Below, in pieces: positions 45,678 through 53,546 of a stretch of DNA of 64,000 bases (positions within the stretch are counted from its first letter, which is position 1; every line of letters begins with the position of its first letter). The notes beneath the pieces were generated by a model that did no database searches, had not been told where the DNA came from, and saw only the letters and a program-made list of their open reading frames with translations. A program made the translations under genes and the position numbers. The DNA is taken from assembly GCA_963850535.1 (NCBI GenBank), contig CAWKMC010000006.1, positions 1-64,000 of the forward strand, read 5' to 3'. The DNA is from JAMXLO01 sp963850535. Lineage in GTDB: Bacteria > Pseudomonadota > Alphaproteobacteria > Acetobacterales > Acetobacteraceae.

Positions 45678-46292
45678 ATGCTGGATCTAACCAAATGCGA
45701 CCGTGCCAGGCTGGCACGTGATCCGGCCTATAATGGGTCGTTCTACACTGGTGTTCGCACTACCGGCGTCTATTGTCGGCCGGTGTGTCCGGTGCGCCCG
45801 GCGCAATCAAGAAATGTGCGGTTCTTCCCTTCGGCGGCCGCTGCCGAAGCCGCCGGATTCCGCCCATGTCTCCGCTGCAGGCCGGAAACCGCGCCGTTCT
45901 CACCGGCCTGGAACGGCTCGCGCACGACCGTCGCACGAGGCCTGCGCCTGATTTGCAACGGAGCGCTGGATGGCAGGAACGCGAAAGTCGGTGAGCTTGC
46001 CGGCAGGCTTGGTATTGGCGAGCGGCATCTCGTGCGCCTCTTCACCAAGCACCTCGGCGCAAGCCCGGTTCAGGTGGGGAAGACTTTGCGCGTGCAGCGC
46101 GTAAAACGTTTGCTGGACACTACCGACTTGCCGATGTCCGAAGTCGCATTGTCCGCGGGCTTTTGCAGCCTGCGCCGGTTCAACGCGGTGGTCTTCGAGG
46201 TCTATGGGCGATCGCCGACAGAGTTGCGGCGCATCCGCCGCAGACATTGGAATTCGGCGGCCGCGCCGGTGCCGTTCCGTTCTGCCGCCTGA
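45678..46292 (+). CDS. Ada-type metal-binding / AraC-family regulator without repair domain
   Basis: 204-residue protein. Residues ~5-70 form an Ada zinc-binding domain with four Cys: TTGVYCRPVCP and RPCLRCRPET; the first Cys is the phosphotriester methyl acceptor in Ada. An AraC helix-turn-helix (LAGRLGIGERHLVRLFTKHLG and the second helix around EVALSAGF) follows. In many proteobacteria this pair is fused to an AlkA glycosylase or to an O6-methylguanine transferase; neither is present here, and the frame ends after a short basic tail. It could be a natural AdaA-type sensor of methyl damage or a truncated gene. Divergent from the MFS gene. Confidence 0.8.
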   Translation: MLDLTKCDRARLARDPAYNGSFYTGVRTTGVYCRPVCPVRPAQSRNVRFFPSAAAAEAAGFRPCLRCRPETAPFSPAWNGSRTTVARGLRLICNGALDGRNAKVGELAGRLGIGERHLVRLFTKHLGASPVQVGKTLRVQRVKRLLDTTDLPMSEVALSAGFCSLRRFNAVVFEVYGRSPTELRRIRRRHWNSAAAPVPFRSAA

Positions 46293-46388
46293 GCGCTCCG
46301 GGGCCGTATTCCCTCAGGCCGTGCCGTGACGAGGCCCGCCGGGTCCGCTAGGCTTGCTTGGGACACAATCAACTACACGGAGGGGAAC

Positions 46389-47420
46389 ATGTTACGGCTT
46401 TGTGTTGCCGTACTGGGAGTGCTGATGATCGCCGCGCCGGCACAGGCTCAGAACGAGGTGAAGAGCACCACGCTCGATGCGGTCAAGAAACGCGGCGAGC
46501 TGATCTGCGGCATCGATACCGGCATTCCGGGCTACGCCTACCAGGATTCGAAAGGGGAATGGCAGGGCCTCGACATCGCTTATTGTCGCGCGATCGCCGA
46601 TGCGATCTTTGGTTCGCCGACCAAGATCAAGTTCATCGGGACCACGTCCAAGGTGCGCTTTGCCGTCCTGCAGTCGGGCGAAATCGACGTGCTGATCCGC
46701 GACTTCGAGCACACCTTTATCCGCAACACTCAGCTTGGCCTGGACGAGCCCGCGGTGAACTTCTTCACGGCGCAGACATTCATGGTGCGTAAGAACCTGG
46801 GGGTCGCGCATACCAAAGACCTGAACGGCGCGACGATTTGCCTGCTCACAGGCACCACGCTGGAAACCAACATTGCTGACTATAACCGCGCCAACAATAT
46901 CAAGATCAACACGCTGTTGTTCGATAAGTCCGAGGAGGCGTTCGCAGCTGCCGATGCGGGGCGATGCGATGGCTATACCGACGACGGTGGATCTGTGGCG
47001 GCAGCGCGTTCGACGATGAAGCAGCCGAATGATTGGATCTTCCTGCCAGAGACGATTGGCGGATTGCAGCCGATCGGTTCGTTCACCCGCCAGGGCGATG
47101 AGGCTTGGACGCGGCTGGTGAAGTGGGTGCACTACGCCATGATCGCAGGCGAGGTGTTCGGCGTCAGCAAAGCCAATGTCGATCAGATGAAATCATCCAC
47201 CAAAGACCCAGAGACGCGCCGCTTCCTCGGCCTGGAAGGTGATTTTGGCAAGCTCCTCGGTGTCGACAACAACTGGTCCTATCGCATCATCAAGGATATC
47301 GGCAATTACGGCGAAGTGTATGAGACGACCTTTGGCGACAAAGGCGGCCTAGGGTTTCCACGCGGTCTGAACAACCTCTATTCCAGCGGCGGGCTGATGT
47401 ATACGCCCACCTGGCACTGA
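46389..47420 (+). CDS. aapJ: general L-amino-acid ABC transporter, periplasmic binding protein
   Basis: 343-residue periplasmic solute-binding protein (family 3) of the AapJ/BztA type. Signal peptide MLRLCVAVLGVLMIAAPAQA, then TLDAVKKRGELICGID and the ligand-site segments KIKFIGTTSKVRFAVLQSGEIDV-like block. The length and long C-terminal region (TGTTLETNI to GGLMYTPTWH) fit AapJ rather than the short HisJ type. Start at 46389 after CGGAGGGGAAC. One base separates its stop from the permease gene start, so it is the first gene of aapJQM. Confidence 0.9.
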   Translation: MLRLCVAVLGVLMIAAPAQAQNEVKSTTLDAVKKRGELICGIDTGIPGYAYQDSKGEWQGLDIAYCRAIADAIFGSPTKIKFIGTTSKVRFAVLQSGEIDVLIRDFEHTFIRNTQLGLDEPAVNFFTAQTFMVRKNLGVAHTKDLNGATICLLTGTTLETNIADYNRANNIKINTLLFDKSEEAFAAADAGRCDGYTDDGGSVAAARSTMKQPNDWIFLPETIGGLQPIGSFTRQGDEAWTRLVKWVHYAMIAGEVFGVSKANVDQMKSSTKDPETRRFLGLEGDFGKLLGVDNNWSYRIIKDIGNYGEVYETTFGDKGGLGFPRGLNNLYSSGGLMYTPTWH

Positions 47421-47421
47421 C

Positions 47422-48537
47422 ATGGTCCGGCAGCCGTCACCACGTGCGCGGGCGGCACAATGGGTGCTGCTCGTCGTCGTGGTAGCGGCTGTCTGGTTCC
47501 TCGCCAGTGAAGCTGCGGGCAATCTCGCCCGACGGCACACCAATTTCGGCTTCGGCTTTCTGGCCGATTATGCCAATTTCGACATACCGTTCCGGCTGAT
47601 CCCGTGGGCAGTCGGCGACACGTACGCCCGCGCGCTGCTGGTCTGCGTCCTCAACACGCTGCTGGTCTCCGCCATGAGCATCGTCGCCGCAACGCTGCTC
47701 GGGCTGATTGTCGGCATCATGCGTCTGTCGGCGAACTGGCTCGTGCGCAATATCGCGCTTGGCTTCATCGAGCTGGTGCGCAACACGCCGCAGCTCGTAC
47801 AGATCATCTTTTGGTATGTTGCGGTGCTGCAGACGCTGCCCGGGCCACGACAGAGCATTCCGCTGCCAGTGGGTTCGTTGCTCAACGTGCGTGGGCTTTA
47901 TTTGCCGAGCCTTGAACCAGGCGCCGCAGCCACGGTGCTATGGCCGATTGCCGGAACGCTGCTCATCGCCACGCCATTCGTCTGGCGCCTTAGCTGGCGC
48001 GACCTGCCGCTTGGGTCGAGAGCGCTGCTGCTGGTGTTTCCTGCTGCCATGCTGTACGTCATAGGTGTCGACCATATCGACTATCCGCAGTTGCGCGGCT
48101 TCAACATCGCCGGCGGCGTTCAGGTCATTCCCGAGCTGATCGCGCTCTGGGCAGGACTGACCATCTATGCCTCGGCGTTCATCGCGGAGATCGTGCGCGC
48201 GGCGATCCTCTCGGTGCATAAGGGACAGCGCGAGGCGGCTCTCAGCCTGGGCCTCAGGCCTCGCAAAGTGTTGTCGAAAGTCGTGCTGCCGCAGGCGCTG
48301 CGGGTGATGATCCCACCGCTGACCAGCCAGTACCTCAACATTATCAAGTCGAGCTCCCTGGGCGCCGCGGTCGCCTATCCCGAGCTGTTCCAGATCTTCG
48401 CCGGCACCGTACTGCAACAGACCGCACGCGAAATCGAGACGATGTTCCTGCTGATGGCAATCTTCCTTTCGATCAACCTGGCAGCCTCGGCACTGATGAA
48501 CTGGTACAACCGACGCATCGCGCTGGTCGGTCGATGA
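47422..48537 (+). CDS. aapQ: general L-amino-acid ABC transporter, permease AapQ
   Basis: 371-residue inner-membrane permease with a long N-terminal membrane region, then the BPD_transp_1 domain. Helices are visible near residues 12-30 and 60-90. The coupling EAA-like loop is GQREAALSLGLRPRKVLSKVVLPQALRVMIPP, the site that docks the ATPase. Overlaps the next permease start by four bases (ATGA). It pairs with AapM to form the channel. Confidence 0.9.
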   Translation: MVRQPSPRARAAQWVLLVVVVAAVWFLASEAAGNLARRHTNFGFGFLADYANFDIPFRLIPWAVGDTYARALLVCVLNTLLVSAMSIVAATLLGLIVGIMRLSANWLVRNIALGFIELVRNTPQLVQIIFWYVAVLQTLPGPRQSIPLPVGSLLNVRGLYLPSLEPGAAATVLWPIAGTLLIATPFVWRLSWRDLPLGSRALLLVFPAAMLYVIGVDHIDYPQLRGFNIAGGVQVIPELIALWAGLTIYASAFIAEIVRAAILSVHKGQREAALSLGLRPRKVLSKVVLPQALRVMIPPLTSQYLNIIKSSSLGAAVAYPELFQIFAGTVLQQTAREIETMFLLMAIFLSINLAASALMNWYNRRIALVGR

Positions 48538-49643
48538 GCGAGGCCACCGCCGGCCAGCAGGTGACGATCAGGCGTAACTTCGAGCCCGGCACCCCCGGTG
48601 CGCGTATGATCGAGTGGGCTCGACGCAACCTGTTCGGTTCCGTGTCCAACACCGTGCTGACCATCCTTGTGCTGGCGTTCGCCGCTGTCATCCTGCCGCC
48701 CCTGATTCGCTGGAGCATTACGCAAGCCACACTGCACGGCACGACCCGCGCAAGCTGCACCGGCGACGGCGCGTGCTGGACCTTCATCCGCGTCCGGTTG
48801 CCGCTGTTCTTCTACGGGCGCTATCCAGCCAGCAGCTACTGGCGCGTCGATCTGGTCGGTGTTCTGCTGGTCGCGTTCTGCATTCCGGTCCTGCGCGAGC
48901 ACGTGGCGAACCGCTGGCTGTGGGTCATCCTGCTGCTTACACTATTTCCAACGCTCGCCGCGGTGCTCCTGTGGGGTGGCATCTTCGGTCTCGACTATGT
49001 CGATACGACGCTGTGGGGCGGCCTGATGCTCGACTTCATCGTCGCCTTCGTCACCGTAGCCGGATCGCTGCCTTTTGGCATTCTGCTCGCGCTTGGGCGC
49101 CGCTCGCAGTTGCCGATCGTTCGCACGCTCTCGATAGGGTATATCGAGTTGTGGCGAGGTGTGCCGCTGCTCACCGTGTTGTTCATGTCCGCTGTGCTGG
49201 TGCCGTTGTTCCTGCCACAGGGCGTCTCGTTCGACCGTCTATTGCGCGCAATGGCAGCGCTCGTGCTGTTCAACGCCGCTTACATGGCCGAAGTGGTGCG
49301 AGGCGGCCTGCAAGGCGTCGATCCCGGTCAGGAGGAAGCAGCGCACACGCTCGGTCTGCACTGGTGGCATGTGCAGGCCTTCGTCGTCCTGCCGCAGGCT
49401 TTGCGTATCGCTGTCCCCGGTATCATCAACACCGTGGTCGATCTCTTCAAGGACACCACCCTGGTGACGATTATTGGCCTGTTCGATCTGCTGGGTGCGG
49501 TGGAACAGGCGTTGAAGGATCCCGCCTGGCTGGGCTTCGCGAAGGAAGGCTACGCTTTTGCGGCGCTGATGTTCTTTATCTGCTGCTACGCCATGTCCTC
49601 CTACGGCCGCAGCATGGAACGCCGACTGTCCCGCGGTCAGTGA
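48534..49643 (+). CDS. aapM: general L-amino-acid ABC transporter, permease AapM
   Basis: 369-residue permease of the same family. Hydrophobic helices and a coupling loop (EEAAHTLGLHWWHVQAFVVLPQALRIAVP) near the C-terminus are present. It overlaps aapQ by ATGA and its last bases overlap the end of the convergent cysQ by 7. The ATPase gene aapP normally follows at once in this operon; here it is absent, so the pump must use an ATPase from elsewhere or be incomplete. Confidence 0.9.
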   Translation: MSEATAGQQVTIRRNFEPGTPGARMIEWARRNLFGSVSNTVLTILVLAFAAVILPPLIRWSITQATLHGTTRASCTGDGACWTFIRVRLPLFFYGRYPASSYWRVDLVGVLLVAFCIPVLREHVANRWLWVILLLTLFPTLAAVLLWGGIFGLDYVDTTLWGGLMLDFIVAFVTVAGSLPFGILLALGRRSQLPIVRTLSIGYIELWRGVPLLTVLFMSAVLVPLFLPQGVSFDRLLRAMAALVLFNAAYMAEVVRGGLQGVDPGQEEAAHTLGLHWWHVQAFVVLPQALRIAVPGIINTVVDLFKDTTLVTIIGLFDLLGAVEQALKDPAWLGFAKEGYAFAALMFFICCYAMSSYGRSMERRLSRGQ

Positions 49644-50410
49644 GCCGGCGGTAATTGCCCGGTGCACACGAAGTGGGGGTTCTCCCATCCAGGTTTGCCG
49701 TAGCGCAGCACCTCGCCATCGAATGTCCGGATCGTGCCACCGGCTGCTTCGAGGACCGCCTGCGGTGCACAGGTGTCCCATTCCATGGTGCGGCCGAAAC
49801 GCGGATAGAGATCGGCAATGCCTTCCGCCAGACGGCAGAACTTCACGCTCGAGCCGAAGTTGATCAGCTTAGCCACCCGCTTATCGCGCAAGAAGTCATC
49901 CAGCCGCGTACTATTGCCGTGATAGCGGCTCGCCAGCACTGTCAGCCCCTCTTCGGGCGGTAGCCGCGCGCTCACCGGCGTCTGGTGCGAGCCGATCCGC
50001 TTCCAGGCAGCACGGCCGACTATGCCGCCGAACAGTTCCCCGCTTGCGGGGATCCCCACCACGCCGAGCACCGGCCTTCCGTCGCGCACCAGGCCGATGT
50101 TCACCGCGAACTCGTCGTTGCCGGCGGCGAACTCGCGCGTGCCATCCAGCGGATCCACCAGCCAATAGGTCGCCGTCGGTTGCGTAATATGGCCGGCCGC
50201 CACCTCCTCCTCGGCGATCACCGGAATTTCGGGTACGGCCGCTCGTAGCCCGTTGACGATGACGGCTTCGGCCGCGTGATCCGCCTCGGTGACCGGCGAG
50301 CGATCCTCCTTGCGCTCGACATCGAAGCCGCGCCGCCGCACCTCGAGGATCGCCACGCCGGCGTCGAGCGCAAGCGAGGCGGCCAGAGAAATCAGCTCCT
50401 CATCACTCAT
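49637..50410 (-). CDS. cysQ: inositol-monophosphatase-family phosphatase (3'(2'),5'-bisphosphate nucleotidase, CysQ)
   Basis: 257-residue Li-sensitive phosphatase family protein. The metal sites are PVTEADHAAE and IPVIAEEE, the core motif is DPLDGTREF, and EWDTCAPQAVLEAAGG the last. The CysQ reading (removal of PAP formed in sulfate assimilation) rests on length and the EEE plus TREF form; histidinol-phosphatase or inositol phosphatase are alternatives. Located convergently after aapM, and upstream of it lies hldE in the opposite direction. Confidence 0.83.
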   Translation of the reverse strand: MSDEELISLAASLALDAGVAILEVRRRGFDVERKEDRSPVTEADHAAEAVIVNGLRAAVPEIPVIAEEEVAAGHITQPTATYWLVDPLDGTREFAAGNDEFAVNIGLVRDGRPVLGVVGIPASGELFGGIVGRAAWKRIGSHQTPVSARLPPEEGLTVLASRYHGNSTRLDDFLRDKRVAKLINFGSSVKFCRLAEGIADLYPRFGRTMEWDTCAPQAVLEAAGGTIRTFDGEVLRYGKPGWENPHFVCTGQLPPAH

Positions 50411-50567
50411 GCAGCGCTCTTACCGGCCGCACACAAGTCTGGCAAACGCCCATATTGGGCTGATCGACGCGACACTCGGGCACGTGCGGCAGCTTCCCTG
50501 AGCCTTGTGCATTCGGCGGTCCCCGCGTGCTATGACATTGCTGGTTAGCGACGCGGAACGGAGAGAG

Positions 50568-52056
50568 ATGGATATTGCGCCTGACACGATAGGCGACACG
50601 GAGCTGGCCCAGCTGGTCCGCCGCTTCGCCCAGGCGCACGTGTTAATACTCGGCGATGTCATGCTGGACCGCTATGTCAGCGGAACCGCAAGCCGTCTCT
50701 CGCCCGAGGCACCTATTCCGGTCCTGCGACCGAACGCCAGGCGCGCCACCTTGGGCGGTGCGGCCAACGTGGCCCTCAACATCGCAACACTCGGAGGACA
50801 GGCATCACTCGTGGGGGTGATCGGCGACGATCCCGAGGGAAGCGAGTTGACCAATCTGCTGGGGTCCAGCGGCATCGTGCCCGCACCTGATTGTTGCACC
50901 TGGACGGCCGACCACGGCCAAGACCCGCTTTATGGCCGGCACCCATCAATTGCTGCGGCTGGACGAGGAAAGCACTGCGGAGGTCGATGCAGTCACGGCT
51001 GACCATGTGTTGTCGGCATTCACGCAGGCGATCGAGGCAGCCGATATCGTCGTGCTGTCGGACTACGCCAAGGGCGTGCTCAGCGATGCCGTCCTCTCGG
51101 GTGCGCTGGAGCGGGCCCGGGCGCACGGCCGAGTCCTGATCGCTGATCCCAAGCGCATCGACTTTGCCGCCTATCGCGGCGCGACTGTGCTGACGCCGAA
51201 CGAGCAAGAGGTGCGCCAGGCAACGCGCATCGATGCCGCCGACGACGCTGAGGCTGTTCGTGCTGGCCAGTGCGCCCTGGAGGACACTGGCTGCCAGGCG
51301 GTTGTCGTGACGCGTTCGGCCAAGGGGCTGACGCTGGTGCGCCGCGATGCTCCTGCGCTGCACCTGCCGACCAGGGCCCGCGAGGTCGCCGACGTGTCGG
51401 GGGCCGGCGACACCCTGGTGGCGGCTCTTGCCGTGGCGCTCGGGGCCGGTGCCGCGCTTCCGGAAGCTGCGATGCTCGCCAACGTCACCGCGGGAATTTC
51501 CGTGGGTAAGCCCGGAACCGCGACCGTGAGCCAGGAGGAGTTGCTTGGCGTTCTTCATCTGGAAGATCTGATCGCCAGCGACCGCAAGATCGTTGATCGT
51601 GCCGAGGCTACGCAACGGGCTGCGGCGTGGCGCGCCCAGGGGCGGCGCATCGGATTCGCCAATGGCTGCTTCGATCTGATCCATCCTGGCCATATCCGGT
51701 TGCTGAGCGAAGCTCGCGCCAGGTGCGATCGGCTCATCGTTGCCCTGAACACCGATGCCTCGGTGCAACGCCTGAAGGGTCCAACACGCCCCCTGCAGAA
51801 CGAGACAGCGCGCGCGACCGTCATGGCATCGCTGGCGCCGGTCGATCTGGTTGTGCTGTTCGACGAAGATACGCCGATGCAATTGATCAAGGCATTGCGG
51901 CCGGATGTGCTGGTCAAAGGCGCTGACTACAGCATCGATCAGGTCGTCGGGGCCGACCTTGTGCAAAGCTGGGGCGGCACCGTACTCTTGGTCGAGCTGC
52001 AGGCCGGCCATAGCACGACCGGTACGATCCGGCGGATGACCAAGGAGCTGCAATGA
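50568..52056 (+). pseudogene. hldE: bifunctional heptose-7-phosphate kinase / heptose-1-phosphate adenylyltransferase, one frameshift
   Basis: About 496 codons of HldE (RfaE), which makes ADP-heptose for lipopolysaccharide core. The kinase domain (ribokinase fold) has LILGDVMLDRYVSG and VSGAGDTLVAALA as the C-terminal catalytic block. The adenylyltransferase has the nucleotide-transfer motif NGCFDLIHPGHIRLL. The frame changes once: after SSGIV the continuation is PHLIVAPGRPTTAKTRF in the next frame. One extra C in the CCC at 50880-50882 explains it and the length is 3n+1. Because it normally provides core LPS precursor and both domains are otherwise intact, a sequence error is likely. Start at 50568 after GGAACGGAGAG. 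Confidence 0.87.
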
Positions 52057-52271
52057 GGCTGCGTTATCTTGCATTATGCGGGCTCTGCGCCGCATCAGCC
52101 GGCTGTGAGACGGCACCCGGACCGGGCGATGCCTCAGGCGAGGTGATCGGCTATCGGTATCATGACGCCAACCACCCGAATTACATCGTCTCACCCTCGC
52201 CACAGGCCATAGAGAACGGCAGGAGTGGCGTATGGCTCTGGCCGCCGGCTGGCAGCATCAAACCCGGCTAA
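52053..52271 (+). CDS. small lipoprotein coupled to hldE
   Basis: 72-residue protein starting MRLRYLALCGLCAASAGCE, where A-S-A-G-C is a lipobox, so the mature form starts at the Cys in the envelope. The rest (YRYHDANHPNYIVSPSP, GVWLWPPA) shows conserved-looking aromatic and Pro residues but no known domain. It overlaps the hldE stop by ATGA, suggesting translation coupled to LPS heptose synthesis. Function unknown. Confidence 0.7.
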   Translation: MRLRYLALCGLCAASAGCETAPGPGDASGEVIGYRYHDANHPNYIVSPSPQAIENGRSGVWLWPPAGSIKPG

Positions 52272-52283
52272 GATCAAATCATT

Positions 52284-53304
52284 TCAGCCGAACTGCCTGG
52301 CTAGCTGCCCCGACAGGTGGCTATAGACGCGGCGCGCGTTGCCTTCGTACAGTTTCGCCCTGTCGTCGGCCGACAACGGCAGCTGCTCGATATAGCGCTT
52401 GGTGTCGTCGTAGTGATGACCGGTCTCCGGGTCGATCCCGCGCACCGCGCCGATCATCTCCGACGCGAACAGGATGTTGTCCAGCGGAATGACCTTGGTC
52501 AGCAGCTCCTGGCCCGGCAGGTGGTACACGCAGGTATCGAAGAAAACGTTGCTCAGCAGTAGCTCGGATAGCGGCGGCAGTTTCATGTCCTGAGCGAGGC
52601 CACGGAAGCGCCCCCAGTGATAAGGCACCGCACCACCGCCATGCGGGATGATGAACTTCAGCGTCGGAAAATTCTTGAACAGGTCCGAGGTCAGGCACTG
52701 CATAAACGCGGCCGTGTCGCCGTTCAGGTAATGCGACCCGGTGGTATGGAATGCCGGATTGCATGCCGCGCTGACGTGGATCATCGCGGGCACGTCCAGC
52801 TCCACCATTTTCTCATACAGCGGATACCAGTAGCGGTCGCCGAGTGGCGGGTCCTTCCAGAACCCGCCTGACGGATCGGGGTTCAAATTGCAGCCGACAA
52901 AGCCGTACTCGCGTCACGCTGCGCTCCAGTTCGCCGATGCAGTTGCGCGGCGACACTCCCGCCGATTGCGGCAACATGCACACTCCGACGAAGTTGCGCG
53001 GGAACAATGTGCAAACCCGGTGGATCAGCTCATTGCACGCGGTCGCCCACGCCTCGGATGTCGAAGCATCACCAAGGTGATGGCCCATTCCAGCCGCACG
53101 CGGCGAGAAGATCGTCAGATCCGTGCCACGCTCCCGCTGCACCTTGAGCTGGCCGTTCTCGATGCTGGCACGGATCTCATCGTCAGGGATGGTCGGCCGC
53201 TTGGGTGCCGCCTTGCCCTCGCCGTGGGCAGCGATCTGCTCGCCGCGCCACGCCTCGTGCTGGCGCGGCGACGTGGTGTAGTGGCCATGACAATCGATGA
53301 TCAT
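52284..53304 (-). pseudogene. amidohydrolase family protein (LigJ/oxalomesaconate-hydratase-like), one frameshift
   Basis: About 340 codons of a metal-dependent amidohydrolase-2 family enzyme. N-terminal MIIDCHGHYTT holds the His-x-His metal site. After ELERSVT the frame changes; the continuation EYGFVGCNLNPDPSGG, then DVPAMIHVSAAC (metal His), IIPHGGG, and FASEMIGAV (late Asp/Glu region) reads one frame over. One extra base near 52911-52914 accounts for it; the length is 3n+1. Homologues include 4-oxalomesaconate hydratase of lignin-monomer (protocatechuate) breakdown, though related amidohydrolases act on other acids. No lig gene neighbours here, so the substrate is uncertain. Confidence 0.8.
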
Positions 53305-53546
53305 GCATCCTCCCCGGGCTGCCCGAGGATATTAGACCGCCGACCCAGTCATTGCGAGGCGACCCCGGCCAGGGTGCATTTCACCCTCGATCGTCCAGCA
53401 GATCGATATGCATCCCGGCGCGATCGATAGTGTGTGCCATTTCCGCCCGCCGGTAGCCAACCCTCACCGGGAACCTGAATGGTGGAGCGGTGTTGTGGTC
53501 TACGTTCTCGCCCGGAGTTGTTGCGGGCGATGTGGAGTCTCTGCCC

